64,000 bases of DNA from the NCBI GenBank assembly GCA_963742925.1, contig CAVUNV010000004.1:248001-312000 (forward strand). Reading direction: 5' to 3'. The position numbers and the translations under genes are program-made. Under the pieces are notes generated by a model, which saw only the letters and a program-made list of their open reading frames with translations, was not told the DNA's origin and searched no databases. Position 1 is the first letter of the stretch. Every line of letters begins with the position of its first letter. Shown one piece after another: positions 41,134 to 50,451 of this stretch. Source of the DNA: PALSA-612 sp963742925 (GTDB lineage Bacteria > Actinomycetota > Thermoleophilia > Gaiellales > Gaiellaceae).

Positions 41134-41990
41134 TCGCGGCCGGCGTGGCCGCGGCGCTCGTGCTCGTCCTGGCGGCGTGCGGGGAGCGAAGTGAGCCAAC
41201 GGGGTCCGGCGCGACCCTCTATCCCGTCACGGTGGCCTCGCCGAGCGGCGACAAGCCGATCGTCCTGCCCCGGCCCGCAAGGCGAATAGCCGTCATCGCC
41301 CCCAGCATCCGGGGGATCCTCGTCGACCTCGGGGCGGGGCGCCAGATCGCGGGGATGCCCGTCGCCCAGAACGGCGCGGTCAGCATCGCCGAGCTGCGCA
41401 GGCTCAAGCCCGACCTGCTCGTCGCCTCGTCGGCCACGGACGGCCGGATCGTCGCCCAGGCGGCGCGGGCCGTGCGTGGCACGCCGGTGTACGTCGCACC
41501 CGACGACTCGATCGCCGGCGTCGAGCAGACGATCACGCAGCTCGGCGTGATCACCGGGCGCCCGGGGGGCGCCGTGAATCTCGTCCGGGAGATCGAGGGG
41601 AAACGCGCGATCGTCCGCAAGCACCTCAGGGGTGCTCCCGGTGTGAGCGTCTTCGTGGACACCGGCTTCTTCACCACCGTCTCGAACCAGTCGCTGGTCG
41701 GCGATCTCCTCCGTGAGGCGCACGCCGCCAACGTGGCCGGCGGCTCGGCGCAGGCGGGGCCGTTCGACCTGCAGCAGCTCGCCCGGCTCGACCCGCACTG
41801 GTACGTGGCCACCTCCGACGGCGGCACGACGCTCGCGCAACTGCGCCGGAATCCACGGACGAGGAAGCTCGGTGCCGTCAGGGCCGGCCGTTTCGTGATC
41901 GTCGACTCCGGCCTGATCGCGCCGGGGCCGACGGTCGGACAGGGCCTCGTCGACCTCGCCCGCTCGTTGCATCCGGATGCGTTTCGCTGA
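41121..41990 (+). CDS. Periplasmic-binding-fold lipoprotein (BtuF/FhuD type)
   Basis: A 289-residue lipoprotein: lipobox LVLAAC with Cys20. The class III binding fold is seen as RIAVIAPSIRGILVDLGAGRQIAGMP, LKPDLLVASS (about 93) and the long linking helix. These bind cobalamin, haem or ferric siderophores for ABC import. No permease or ATPase is adjacent, so it may work with distant partners or as a sensor. ATG 41121 lies inside the PIG-V gene. Confidence 0.82.
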   Translation: MGRIIAAGVAAALVLVLAACGERSEPTGSGATLYPVTVASPSGDKPIVLPRPARRIAVIAPSIRGILVDLGAGRQIAGMPVAQNGAVSIAELRRLKPDLLVASSATDGRIVAQAARAVRGTPVYVAPDDSIAGVEQTITQLGVITGRPGGAVNLVREIEGKRAIVRKHLRGAPGVSVFVDTGFFTTVSNQSLVGDLLREAHAANVAGGSAQAGPFDLQQLARLDPHWYVATSDGGTTLAQLRRNPRTRKLGAVRAGRFVIVDSGLIAPGPTVGQGLVDLARSLHPDAFR

Positions 41991-42609
41991 GCTCGACGCC
42001 GTCACGATCGACGGCTACGGAACGCTGCTCCACCTCGCCGACCCGGTTCCCGCGCTGCGCCGGGCGCTGGCCCTCCGCGGCAGCGAGCGGACGGACGACG
42101 AGATCGGGCGGGCTTTCCGGGCCGAGGTCGCCTACTACCGGCCACGGGCTCACGAGGCGCGCGATCCGGGGAGTCTCGCGACCCTGAGATGCGATTGCGT
42201 CGAGGTCTTCCTCGCTGCGCTCGATGAGCCGCTCGAGCCGGCGGCGTTCGTGGACGACTTCATCGCGGCGCTCGTCTTCGAGCCCGTACCCGGGGCGGCA
42301 GAGTCGGTCGCCGCTCTCCGGGCGCGCGGCCTCCTCCTCGCCGTCGTCGCGAACTGGGACTGCGCGCTTCCCGAGCACCTCGCAGCGGTTGGGCTCCTGG
42401 ACCGGTTCGACACGGTCGTCACCTCGGCGCGGGCCGGCGCCGCCAAGCCCGATCCGGCCATCTTCCAGCTCGCGCTCCGGGAGCTCGGCGTCGAGCCCGG
42501 ACGCGCCGTGCACGTGGGCGACGAGCCGCTCGACGAGGAAGGCGCCCGCGCCGCCGGCCTGGCGTTCGCGCCGGCCCCGCTCGCGACGGCGTTCGAGGGC
42601 TGGTCGTGA
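41977..42609 (+). CDS. HAD-superfamily hydrolase (subfamily IA)
   Basis: A 210-residue Rossmannoid phosphatase-like protein. Motif I is VTIDGYGTLL with the nucleophile Asp12 (the second Asp is replaced by Tyr, as in many dehalogenase-like members), motif II VVANWDC (about 117), motif III AAKPDPAIF (Lys about 149) and motif IV HVGDEPLDEEGARAAG (about 171). Substrate unknown. Overlaps neighbours on both sides (14 and 4 bases), so it is in an operon with the binding lipoprotein and the CPBP gene. Confidence 0.87.
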   Translation: MRFAELDAVTIDGYGTLLHLADPVPALRRALALRGSERTDDEIGRAFRAEVAYYRPRAHEARDPGSLATLRCDCVEVFLAALDEPLEPAAFVDDFIAALVFEPVPGAAESVAALRARGLLLAVVANWDCALPEHLAAVGLLDRFDTVVTSARAGAAKPDPAIFQLALRELGVEPGRAVHVGDEPLDEEGARAAGLAFAPAPLATAFEGWS

Positions 42610-43286
42610 CGTCATCTGGGTCTGCGCCGAATCCCGCGCGCGTGAACGGTCGACTTCTCGCGTGGCTGACGCTGATCGGCGCACAGATCCTGCTCAATTA
42701 CGTCGGGCGGGCCACCCAGGGAAAGCCGGATCGCAACGCCGTGTACCACTGGAGCACCCCGATCGAGTCGATCGTCTACTACGGGATCTTCATGGCGCTG
42801 ATCCTGGCGATCGCCAGGGGCGACGTCAGGCGGCTGCTGGCGCTCCGGCCCCCTCGCTCCTGGCGCGCAGCGATCGGTATCGCCGTGACGATGATCGTCG
42901 CCGTGATCCTGCTGGAGGCCCTGCTCAACCCGCTGCTCCACGCCGATCGCGAGCAGGGCCTGACCCCGACCCACTGGGAGGCCTCGCGTGCGGGAGCGTT
43001 CGCGGCGAGCTTCGTCGCGCTCGTGATCGTCGGACCGTTCGTCGAGGAAGCGACCTTCCGCGGGCTCGGCTACAGCCTGCTCGAGCCCTTCGGCAGCATC
43101 TTCGCGATCGTCGCGATCGGCATCCTGTTCGGGCTCGCCCACGGCCTGGTCGAGGCATTGCCGGTTCTCGTGGCGCTCGGCGCCGGCCTCGCCTACCTGC
43201 GGGCGAGAAGCGAGAGTCTCTATCCCTGCGTCATCGTGCACGCGCTCTTCAACGCGATCGCGCTCACCCTCGCCGTGACGACCTGA
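42606..43286 (+). CDS. CPBP-family intramembrane metalloprotease
   Basis: A 226-residue membrane protein with about six helices. The CPBP (ABI/Rce1) signature is complete: FVEEATFRG (about 143-151), FGLAHG (about 179) and HALFNAIAL (about 211). In bacteria these are linked to protein processing or self-immunity; nothing here names a target. Coupled to the HAD gene. Confidence 0.9.
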   Translation: MTSSGSAPNPARVNGRLLAWLTLIGAQILLNYVGRATQGKPDRNAVYHWSTPIESIVYYGIFMALILAIARGDVRRLLALRPPRSWRAAIGIAVTMIVAVILLEALLNPLLHADREQGLTPTHWEASRAGAFAASFVALVIVGPFVEEATFRGLGYSLLEPFGSIFAIVAIGILFGLAHGLVEALPVLVALGAGLAYLRARSESLYPCVIVHALFNAIALTLAVTT

Positions 43287-43307
43287 CCTGCGTCTATCCT
43301 CGCGCCC

Positions 43308-44477
43308 ATGCGCCGCCTCCTGCTTCTCTCCGTCATCGTGCTCGCCTTCCCGGCCGCTGCACGGCCCGACGACAGCCCTCCTCCGACGACCACGCCGGCC
43401 GTTCCGTCGACACTGACCCTGAAGGCCCCGGGGGCAACCGCCTACGGGCACCAGATCGACTTCCTCGGTCGCCTGTCGCCCGCCGCGGCCGGTGTCCGCG
43501 TCCGCCTGCTGCGCGGAGCATCCTTCGTCGCCTCCGCGACGACGAACGCGGCCGGCGCCTTCCGGATGAAAGTCGCGATCGCGCGGCCGGGCCCGTTCCA
43601 CGCGGAGGCCTCGGGAGTCGCGTCGCGGCGCGTCACCGTAAAGATCGTCCCCTTCCTCGACGCGACCCTGATCGGCCCACGGGTCGCCGGCAGCCCGCTG
43701 ACCCTGACCGCACGGCTGCGACCGTCCTACGCGGGAACGCTGCGGGTGCGCGTGCAACGCCCGGGCGGCAGGAGCTTCGCGCAGGTGTTCGGCCCGGCGG
43801 CCGACGTCAAGCTGGGAACGACGGAGATCGAGAGCTTCCAGGTCGTCGTCGAGGACCTGCCCAGCCCGGGCTTCGTCGCCGTCTCACGGACGCTCCCCGT
43901 CGACCTGCGCCCTCCGAGCCTCACCCTCGGCGTGCGAAGTCCGCTGGTGGCCGGACTGCTCCACCGGCTCGGCGAGCTCGGCTACGAGGTGCCCGGCGCC
44001 ACCCAGTACTTCGACTATGACGTGCTCGAAAGCGTCTATGCCTTCGAGAAGGTGGAGAATCTCGACCGCACAGGCGTGGTCGACGCGACCTTCTGGGCGC
44101 ATCTCGACCATCCCAGGGTGCCCCAGCCGCGCTACCTCCAGCCGGCCGCGCACATCGAGGTCGACAAGGCTCACCAGGTCCTCTACGTCGTCCGGGACGG
44201 GAAGGTGACGCTGATCTCGCCCGTATCGACAGCCGGGCTCCCCGGCCGGTTCACGCCCGTGGGTCAGTTCTCGATCTACCGCAAGGTCCCGGGTTTCGAT
44301 CCGAGCCCGCTCGGGATCCTCTACAAGCCGATGTACTTCACCGGCGGCTACGCGATCCACGGCAACCCGTCCGTGCCGCCCTACCCGGCCTCGCACGGCT
44401 GCATCCGGGTGCCGAACTTCGTGATCGACCGCCTGTACGACTCCGAGCCCTACGGAGAGACCGTCTACGTCTACTAG
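43308..44477 (+). CDS. L,D-transpeptidase (YkuD) with peptidoglycan-binding domain
   Basis: A 389-residue secreted protein: signal peptide (about 1-18), a Pro/Thr linker, two Ig-like strand domains (about 35-205), a peptidoglycan-binding helix motif (LVAGLLHRLGELGYEVPG, about 213) and the YkuD domain with YAIHGNPSVPPYPASHGCIRVPN, catalytic Cys365. It would make 3-3 cross-links or attach proteins to peptidoglycan. ATG 43308. Confidence 0.93.
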   Translation: MRRLLLLSVIVLAFPAAARPDDSPPPTTTPAVPSTLTLKAPGATAYGHQIDFLGRLSPAAAGVRVRLLRGASFVASATTNAAGAFRMKVAIARPGPFHAEASGVASRRVTVKIVPFLDATLIGPRVAGSPLTLTARLRPSYAGTLRVRVQRPGGRSFAQVFGPAADVKLGTTEIESFQVVVEDLPSPGFVAVSRTLPVDLRPPSLTLGVRSPLVAGLLHRLGELGYEVPGATQYFDYDVLESVYAFEKVENLDRTGVVDATFWAHLDHPRVPQPRYLQPAAHIEVDKAHQVLYVVRDGKVTLISPVSTAGLPGRFTPVGQFSIYRKVPGFDPSPLGILYKPMYFTGGYAIHGNPSVPPYPASHGCIRVPNFVIDRLYDSEPYGETVYVY

Positions 44478-44943
44478 GTGGCGGGTCGCCGGCGCCGCGC
44501 TGCTGCTGCTGCTCGGCGTGGCGATCGGCGGCTACCTGGCGACGTCGGGCGGCGGGACGCGGCGGGCGCTCGACTGGCAGGACAGAACCGCCGACGTGGG
44601 CGCGGCGAGATGGGCGCAACCGACGATCAGCGTCGCCCGCGACCGCAAGAAGCTCGCCAAGCTGTTCGAGGTCACCACGCTCGCGCCGCATCCGCGGCCG
44701 CCGCAGATCGATTTCGGCCGGCAGGAGGCGATTCTCGTCGCCGTCGGCCCGCGCTCGAGCACGGGCTACGCGCTCCGCGTCGAGAGCGTGACGACGAAGG
44801 GCGGCTCGATCGACGTCGTCGTGCGTGAGCGGACACCCACGCTCGCGGAGCACGTGACGCCGCAGCTCACGTACCCGTTCCTGCTGATCACGCTCGCGAG
44901 GAGCACGAAGCACGTCCACGTCCGGTACGCGGGCCGCTCGTAG
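44478..44943 (+). CDS. PrcB-like C-terminal domain protein (probable frameshift near start)
   Basis: A roughly 154-residue anchored protein. The clear part, GRQEAILVAVGPRSSTGYALRVESV to LTYPFLLITLARSTKHVHVRY, matches the PrcB C-terminal domain, known from a spirochaete protease-complex subunit. The open frame offers only GTG 44518, after the first helix. GTG 44478, right after the preceding stop, starts MAGRRR in another frame; removing one base near 44493-44497 joins it to ALLLLLGVAIGGYL, a good signal anchor. I read it as one gene with a sequence error. Confidence 0.65.
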
Positions 44944-44954
44944 CCCGCGCCGGT

Positions 44955-45521
44955 CTAGTCCTGCTCCTCGTCCTCCGGCTCGATGTCCGGCTCACCGAGC
45001 TCGTCTTCCTCGTCGGGCTCGGCCTGCTCCTCGGCCAGCTCGGACGCGAACTCCTCCGGCGTCACCTGATCGAGGAACTTGCGGAACTCGTCGACGATCT
45101 CTTCCTCGTTCACCTCTTCCCCCTCGAACTCGATCGCCGACTCCTCCAGCACCCTGTCGTCGGCGAAGATCGGCGCCTCGGCGCGAACGGCGAGCGCGAT
45201 CGCGTCCGACGGGCGCGAGTCGACCTCGATCTCGCCGCCGTCCTGCTGAATGGTGATCGTCGCGAAGAAGGTGTTGTCCCGCAGCTCCGTCACGCAGATC
45301 TTGGTCACGTGCGCCTCGAGCTGGCTGAGCGTCTCGGAGAAGAGATCGTGCGTCAAGGGCCGCGGGGTGGCCGCGCCCTGGAGCTTCATCAGGATCGCCG
45401 CGGCTTCCTGGTGCCCGATCCAGATCGGCAGGAACTTGTTCCCGTCGGCGGTCTTGAGCAGGACGATCGGCTGCTTGCCGACCAGGTCGAAACTGACGCC
45501 GTAGATGACCATCTCCTGCAT
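44955..45521 (-). CDS. Bifunctional nuclease (BFN/DUF151) family protein
   Basis: 188 residues from ATG 45521 (MQEMVIYGVSFDLVG). The BFN core is seen as PIVLLKTADGNKFLPIWIGHQEA, LTHDLFSETLSQL and VDSRPSDAIALAVRAEAPIFA. A very acidic tail (Glu/Asp-rich, about 145-188) ends it, as in many actinobacterial members. Plant BFN1-like proteins have DNase and RNase activity; the bacterial role is not settled. Confidence 0.88.
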   Translation of the reverse strand: MQEMVIYGVSFDLVGKQPIVLLKTADGNKFLPIWIGHQEAAAILMKLQGAATPRPLTHDLFSETLSQLEAHVTKICVTELRDNTFFATITIQQDGGEIEVDSRPSDAIALAVRAEAPIFADDRVLEESAIEFEGEEVNEEEIVDEFRKFLDQVTPEEFASELAEEQAEPDEEDELGEPDIEPEDEEQD

Positions 45522-45670
45522 GTGCGGAGTCCCCGAGGCGATGTTAGCCGCGCGCCAATCCGGCGCCGGTCCGGGAGCACCCCCGGCCGGCTGACTCCGC
45601 GAGTGAACCGCGCCCGTCATGCCGGTCGCGGCGGCAGCACCCGGCGACGTGGCTACAATGCCGCGACCGC

Positions 45671-45744
45671 GGGCGATTAGCTCAGTTGGTTAGAGCGCCG
45701 CTCTGATAAGGCGGAGGTCCGTGGTTCGAATCCACGATCGCCCA
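45671..45744 (+). tRNA. tRNA-Ile (GAT)
   Basis: A 74-nt cloverleaf starting GGGCGATTAGCTCAG: acceptor GGGCGAT/ATCGCCC with discriminator A, anticodon loop CTGATAA with anticodon GAT, T-arm GGTTCGAATCC. CCA is not encoded. No rRNA operon accompanies it. Confidence 0.97.
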
Positions 45745-45746
45745 TC

Positions 45747-45771
45747 GCCCGCCTTGGTCTCGAGGGCGGGC
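45747..45771 (+). terminator. Hairpin after tRNA-Ile
   Basis: GCCCGCC (45747-45753) pairs perfectly with GGCGGGC (45765-45771) around an 11-base loop, three bases after the tRNA. There is no T-tract. It is probably a terminator or 3'-processing hairpin. The remaining ~165 bases to the next gene show nothing I can name. Confidence 0.45.
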
Positions 45772-45935
45772 TGCAGCTAGGCCGCGACCGCCATGTCGGT
45801 GCGGCCCACGGCACCAACCAGTTCGAGGCCAGCCTGCACGGCTGGTTGCAGGCATTTTCCGCGACAGTAACGCGGCGGTAACGGCACCGCTCGCACACTC
45901 GGCCGTCTACGAACGTGGCCTGAATAGGAGAAGCG

Positions 45936-46431
45936 ATGAAAGCTCTGCTCGGTTTCGCGTCGGTGGCGGCTGTCCTGGTCACGGTGCTGCTCTTGCACGG
46001 TGCTGGCAGCTCGTCGTCGTCGAGCCCGTTCACCGTCGCCGCGGCCATGGCGGCTGCGAAGTGCCCGGACATCACCGACACCAACGCGCACCCGCTTCCC
46101 TACGGGGCACTCCCGACCGCCAGCCTCGACGCGAGAACGTGCGCGATCGACTTCGGCATCCCCGCCGGCGCCCCCGGAGCCGCAGGCGCCGTAGGGCCGA
46201 AAGGGCCGACCGGCGACACCGGCTGCTGCATCCGCGCCACCGCCCTAGTCAAACGGGTCGAGGTCCAACAACTTCCGCGTGTCTGCCACGAAGATGTGCC
46301 CGGGCGGCACGACCGTGACCGGCGGCGATCATTCTTGACGACACCAATGCAGCCTGGGCCTCCTCAGACCCAGCCAACGCAAACATGTCAACGCCACCCT
46401 CACATTGACAGCCGCCTGCAAGAAGAAGTGA
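45936..46431 (+). pseudogene. Broken secreted collagen-like protein gene
   Basis: ATG 45936 has a good ribosome site (AGGAGAAG). It encodes a signal peptide, a Ser run, a conserved-looking Cys pair and a short collagen-like stretch (GAPGAAGAVGPKGPTGDTG). After KRVEV the reading continues only in other frames: NNFRVSATKMCPGGTTVTGG, then ILDDTNAAWASSDPANAN, then VNATLTLTAACKKK and a TGA at 46431. Three single-base indels in ~150 bases break it, far denser than elsewhere. The conserved end is the CPxGTTVTGG domain common behind collagen-like tails in high-GC bacteria. Base use is visibly less GC-rich than neighbours. Either a decayed or recently acquired gene, or a badly called stretch. Confidence 0.6.
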
Positions 46432-46525
46432 CGCACCGACCGAGCGGCCGTCTCGCTAGACCCTCACTCGATCCAACCCGCGCGGGGTTGCGCCGACTCC
46501 TGGAGGCGTGACGTTCCGGAGCGTT

Positions 46526-47387
46526 CTAGGCGCAGGCGTCTTCGAGAGCTTCGCAGAGCTCTGCGAGCTCGTGCTCGTCCGCGAAGTCGATCTCGATGCG
46601 AGTGCCCGTGACGCGAGGCTCGTGGCCGGTCAGCCTGCGGAAGGCCTCGCGGGCGCGGGCCGCGAGCGCCGGATCGACGGGAGCCGCTTTCGTTCGGGGC
46701 TTCTGCCGCGCTCCGGCCCAGCGTGCAGCACGCTCCGCGGCCCGCACGGACAAGCCCCGGCGAACGATCTGCCTCGCGAGCCGCCGGCGCCCTTCCTGGT
46801 CCGGCACGGCGAGGACGGCGCGCGCGTGTCCCTCCGTGAGCTCGCCTCGCTCGACCATGCCGAGCACGTCGTCCGGCAGCTCGAGCAGCCGCAGGCGGTT
46901 CGACACGGAGGGCTTCGACCGACCGACCCGCTCGGACACGTCCCCGAGCGACAGCGAGAACTCGTCGACGAGTGCCGCGTAGGCGCGGGCCTCCTCGACC
47001 GGCGACAGCTGCTCGCGCGCCACGTTCTCGACCAGCGCCAGCAGGAGCGAGTCGCGGTCGTCTGCCTGCCGAACGACCGCCGGAATCGTCGTCCACACCC
47101 GCCTCCCGCGCGGCACGCCAGCGCCGCTCGCCGGCGATCAGCTCCCAGCCTCCCTCCGCTCGGGGCCGGACGAGGACCGGCTGGACGACGCCCTGGCTGC
47201 GGATCGACTCGGCCAACCCCGAGGTCGCCTCGTGATCGAAGCGACGCCGCGGCTGGCGCGGGTTGGGGTGGATCGCGTCGACCGGGAGCTGCGCGAGATC
47301 CACCTGCGCGGCGCCGCCGAGCAGCACCTCGAGACCCCGGCCGAGACCGCGGCGGGCGCCTCCGACAGGCTCAGGCGCGGTCGACAA
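46526..47387 (-). CDS. parB: Chromosome partitioning protein ParB (frameshifted)
   Basis: About 286 residues in two frames. N-terminus: RRGLGRGLEVLLGG, then the CTPase/ParB-N motifs NPRQPRRRFD, LAESIRSQGVVQPVLVRP and IAGERRWRAAREAG. An extra base near 47095-47098 breaks it; the second frame continues with IPAVVRQADDRDSLLLALVENVAREQLSP, the HTH DVSERVGRSKPSVSNRLRLL and the dimerisation end. It spreads from parS and loads SMC; a candidate parS is at 26765-26782. Start is TTG 47387, 17 bases inside parA. Confidence 0.88.
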
Positions 47388-48126
47388 GCTCCATCGCCAC
47401 CTTCCAGTAGGCCTGCGCCCCCGCCGATTGCCGGTCGTAGGCGATCGCCGGCAGCCCGTGGCTCGGCGCCTCGGCGAGCCGCACCGAGCGGGGCACGGTC
47501 GTGTCGAAGACCAGGTTGCCGAGATGCCGCCGCACCTCCTCCTCCACCTGCGCCGCGAGTCGCGTCCTGCGGTCGACCATCGTCAGCAGGACACCGGCGA
47601 CGGTGAGCCGCGGGTTCAGGCGCTGCCGCACGAGCTCGACCGACCGAAGGAGCTGCGTCAGGCCCTCGAGCGCGTAGTACTCGGTCTGCACCGGCACGAG
47701 CACGCGGTCGGCGGCCGCGAGCGCATTCACCGTCAGGGGACCGAGCGAGGGAGGGCAGTCGAGGAAGACGAACGCGTAGCCCTCGGCCGCGCCGGCCAGC
47801 GATCGGGCGAGGAAGCTCTCACCGTCGTCGCGGCGCGCAAGCTCCACGACCGCGCCGGCCAGGTCGGGCTTCGACGGCACGAGGTGGAGGTTCGGAAACC
47901 GGGTCGGCTTCGCCAGATCGCGGAGCGGCGCCCCGTCGAGGAGGTCGTAGCTGGAGACGCCGTTGGCGCGCTCACCGAGCCCCGACGTCGCGTTCGCCTG
48001 CGGATCCAGGTCGATGACGAGTGCCCGCTCGCCGGCCTCGGCGAGGCAGGCCGCCAGGTTGACCGCGGTCGTCGTCTTGCCGACCCCGCCCTTCTGGTTG
48101 GCGATCGCGTAGATCCGGGAGGTCAC
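47371..48126 (-). CDS. parA: Chromosome partitioning ATPase ParA (Soj)
   Basis: A 251-residue deviant-Walker ATPase: IANQKGGVGKTTTAVNLA (about 8-25), Walker A' LVIDLDPQANATSGLG (about 37) and Walker B FVFLDCPPSLG (about 119). It drives origin segregation together with ParB. Starts GTG/ATG at 48126 and is the fifth gene in the oriC-left operon. Confidence 0.95.
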   Translation of the reverse strand: MTSRIYAIANQKGGVGKTTTAVNLAACLAEAGERALVIDLDPQANATSGLGERANGVSSYDLLDGAPLRDLAKPTRFPNLHLVPSKPDLAGAVVELARRDDGESFLARSLAGAAEGYAFVFLDCPPSLGPLTVNALAAADRVLVPVQTEYYALEGLTQLLRSVELVRQRLNPRLTVAGVLLTMVDRRTRLAAQVEEEVRRHLGNLVFDTTVPRSVRLAEAPSHGLPAIAYDRQSAGAQAYWKVAMELVDRA

Positions 48127-48171
48127 TCGAACATTCTTTCTTCGCCGTCGGACGCCCGGCGCCTCCCGGGA

Positions 48172-48777
48172 TCAGGCGAGCGGGCGCTTCCGCGCCATGC
48201 CCGGCCGGCGCGGGAAGCCGGGCGGAGTGGGGCCGAGCTTCGGGATGACGAGCAGGCCGCCGTGATCCTCCGGCGCGCCGCCGCCGAGCTGCTCGGCCAC
48301 GCGGGCCACCGCTCCGACGTCCGCCGCCGGACCGACGAACAGCACCGCTGCGCCGCCCGGGCGGACGAGCGGCAGGCACCACTCGGCCGCGACCGGCGGC
48401 GGGGCGAGCGCCTTTGCGAGAGCCACCCCGGCCCAGTCCGTGTCCTGCTCCTCGGCGCGGCCGCAGACGACTCGCGCGTTCGGCGGCACCCACTGCTCGA
48501 GGAAGACGCATTTGCGCCGCTGCGACTCGAGCAGGACGAACTCCCGGTCCGGAAGCTCGAGTGCGAGCGGAATCCCGGGAGCACCGCCGCCGGAGCCGAC
48601 GTCCACGATCGGGTCGCCGAACCGGGCGAGCAGGGGGAGGACGCGCAACGAGTCGTCGACCAGCACTCGCCGGGCCTCCGCCGGGTCGCGGAGCGCCGTC
48701 AGCCCGGGCGTCGCGACAACGGCCTGCAGCCAGTCAGCCAGCCGGCGAGACGACGACGTACCGGTTCGGCTCGTCAC
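48172..48777 (-). CDS. rsmG: 16S rRNA (guanine-527-N7) methyltransferase
   Basis: About 201 residues of the GidB family: TALRDPAEARRVLVDDSL, SAM motif IVDVGSGGGAPGIPLAL (about 57-73), and EFVLLESQRRKCVFLEQ (about 79). The C-terminus is Pro/Arg-rich and slightly longer than usual. The predicted start lies 44 bases inside jag; a later start is possible. Confidence 0.9.
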   Translation of the reverse strand: MTSRTGTSSSRRLADWLQAVVATPGLTALRDPAEARRVLVDDSLRVLPLLARFGDPIVDVGSGGGAPGIPLALELPDREFVLLESQRRKCVFLEQWVPPNARVVCGRAEEQDTDWAGVALAKALAPPPVAAEWCLPLVRPGGAAVLFVGPAADVGAVARVAEQLGGGAPEDHGGLLVIPKLGPTPPGFPRRPGMARKRPLA

Positions 48778-49429
48778 CTTCGCTCTGCGTCTCGACGCCG
48801 ACGACGTCCTTCAGGTGCAGGTGCACGATCTTCCGCTCGACCGAGGTCATCGGCTCGAGCCGGATCGGGCCTCCGGTTCGCAGCGCCTGCTCGGCCGACC
48901 TCGCCGCGAGCTCCGCGAGACGCGCCTCGCGGCGGTCGCGATACCCGGCCGCGTCGATCGTCACGCTCGGAACAGGCTCGCCGCCGGCCGACGCAACCGC
49001 CACACCGACCAGGTACTGGATCGAGTCGATCGTCCTGCCTCGCTTGCCGATCAGCACCGCAACGTCCGGGCCGCTGAGGGTCGCCGAGATGCTCTCGCCT
49101 GCGTCCTCGACGTCGATCTGGCAGTCCGCGCCGAGCGCGTGGGCGATCTCGTCGAGCATCTCGCGGACGAGGGCCGCCCGGTCGCTCTCGTCGATCTTCT
49201 CCCGGGCGGGAACGGGCGGAGCGGAGGCCGGATCGAAGCGGGCCAGCACCCGCGCGGGGGCCATGCCGACGCCGAGCAGCCCTCGCTCGCCGGCCGAGAC
49301 GACCTCGAAGGTGACCGCGTCCCGGTCGAGGCCCGGATGGCCCTTCTCGAGCTCACGGAGAGCGACCCACTTGGCCTCGCCGACCGTCTCGCCCTCGGCC
49401 TCGACCACCAGCGCGTCCTCCTCGCTCAC
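48734..49429 (-). CDS. jag: Jag/KhpB RNA-binding protein
   Basis: 231 residues: Jag-N domain (GETVGEAKWVALRELEKGH, then AGERGLLGVGMAPARV), a KH domain with the GxxG-type VLIGKRGRTIDSIQYLVG (about 125) and an R3H domain with SVERKIVHLHLKDVVGVETQSEGDEPNRYVVV. It links RNA binding with cell division and envelope control. Overlaps yidC by four bases. Confidence 0.92.
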   Translation of the reverse strand: MSEEDALVVEAEGETVGEAKWVALRELEKGHPGLDRDAVTFEVVSAGERGLLGVGMAPARVLARFDPASAPPVPAREKIDESDRAALVREMLDEIAHALGADCQIDVEDAGESISATLSGPDVAVLIGKRGRTIDSIQYLVGVAVASAGGEPVPSVTIDAAGYRDRREARLAELAARSAEQALRTGGPIRLEPMTSVERKIVHLHLKDVVGVETQSEGDEPNRYVVVSPAG

Positions 49430-50251
49430 CTCCGCGACCCCTTCTTCTTGCGCTTCACCCGCCGCGGAGCCGCGGGCGCCGTCGGCTTGGGCTCGGGGGC
49501 CGCCGCCTTCGCCCCGTCACCCGACCCGCTCTCCTTCGCCGGCGCCTCGCGTGAGGGCGTGCGGGAGCTGCGTTTCGGCGGCACTGCCGGCTTCGGAATC
49601 AACCGGCGCGTGATCAGGCCCTGACCGACCGTCCAGAGGTTGGTCGTCACCCAGTAGAGGACGAGGCCGATCGGGAAGCGGATGATGAAGGGCACGAACA
49701 GGACGGGCAGCACCATCATCAGGATCCGCTGGTTCTTGTCGACGGTGGTCGACATGAAGTACGACGAGGACAGCTGGCTGGCGACGTAGATCACGATCAG
49801 GAGCGGCCCCCAGCCGATCGTCGCGTGGTCGGTGATGTTGATCAGCCCGAGCCAGCCCAGATTGTCGCCGGTGTGGACGAACGAGCTCTGGTGCCTGAGC
49901 ACGAAGTAGAGCGCGAAGAAGACCGGGAGCTGCGCGATCAACGGCAGGCACGAGGCCGCCGGGTTGATCTTGTGCTCCTTGTAGAACTTCATCAGCTCTT
50001 CGTTCTGCTTCGCCTTGTCCGTCTTGTACTTCTGCTGGATCTCCTTCATCTGCGGAGCGAAGCGCTGCAGGGCCTGCATCGAGTGGATCTGCTTCACGGC
50101 GAGCGGCAGGATCAGGATCCGGACGATCACCGTCAGCGCCACGATCGCCCAGGCCCACGGCAGACCCGATCGCGCCGTGCGGCCCCAGCCAGATGAGCAC
50201 GTTGCGCAGGACCGTCTCGAGCTGGTCGAGAACGGCGATGCCGAGGATCAC
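49426..50251 (-). CDS. yidC: Membrane insertase YidC (frameshifted)
   Basis: About 275 residues, the short Gram-positive form. First frame from GTG 50251: ILGIAVLDQLETVLRNVLIWL, then an extra base at about 50164; removing it gives GLPWAWAIVALTVIVRILILPLAV. The rest includes MQALQRFAPQMKEIQQKYK, the hydrophilic groove helix and INPAASCLPLIAQLPVFFALY, FPIGLVLYWVTTNLWTVGQ. The Lys/Arg-rich tail ends KRKKKGSRR, which helps ribosome binding. The start overlaps the yidD stop. Confidence 0.9.
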
Positions 50252-50451
50252 GGGTGGTCCACCCCCCCGAGGCTCCAGGGGTTGCAGCGGGCGAGCCGCC
50301 AGACCGCCTTGGCCGATCCTTTGATCAGACCGTGCTTGCGCACCGCCTCTGACGCGTAGTGGGAGCAGCTCGGGTGGTACTTGCACGTCGGCGCGCCCGC
50401 CGCGCCGGGCGACGGGAAGAAGGCGTGCAGGAGCAGCGACAGGTGCTTCAC
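50248..50451 (-). CDS. yidD: Membrane protein insertion efficiency factor YidD
   Basis: 67 residues from GTG 50451: the family pattern CKYHPSCSHYASEAVRKHG and WRLARCNPWSLGGVDHP with three conserved Cys is complete. GTGA overlap with rnpA upstream and with yidC downstream. The longer upstream frame is rnpA shadow. Confidence 0.93.
   Translation of the reverse strand: MKHLSLLLHAFFPSPGAAGAPTCKYHPSCSHYASEAVRKHGLIKGSAKAVWRLARCNPWSLGGVDHP

Noticed and set aside
45677..46084. A 135-codon minus-strand ORF ending in GDRGFEPRTSALSERR
   Set aside because: Its C-terminus is the antisense translation of tRNA-Ile, a well-known false protein, and the rest is antisense to the collagen-like gene.
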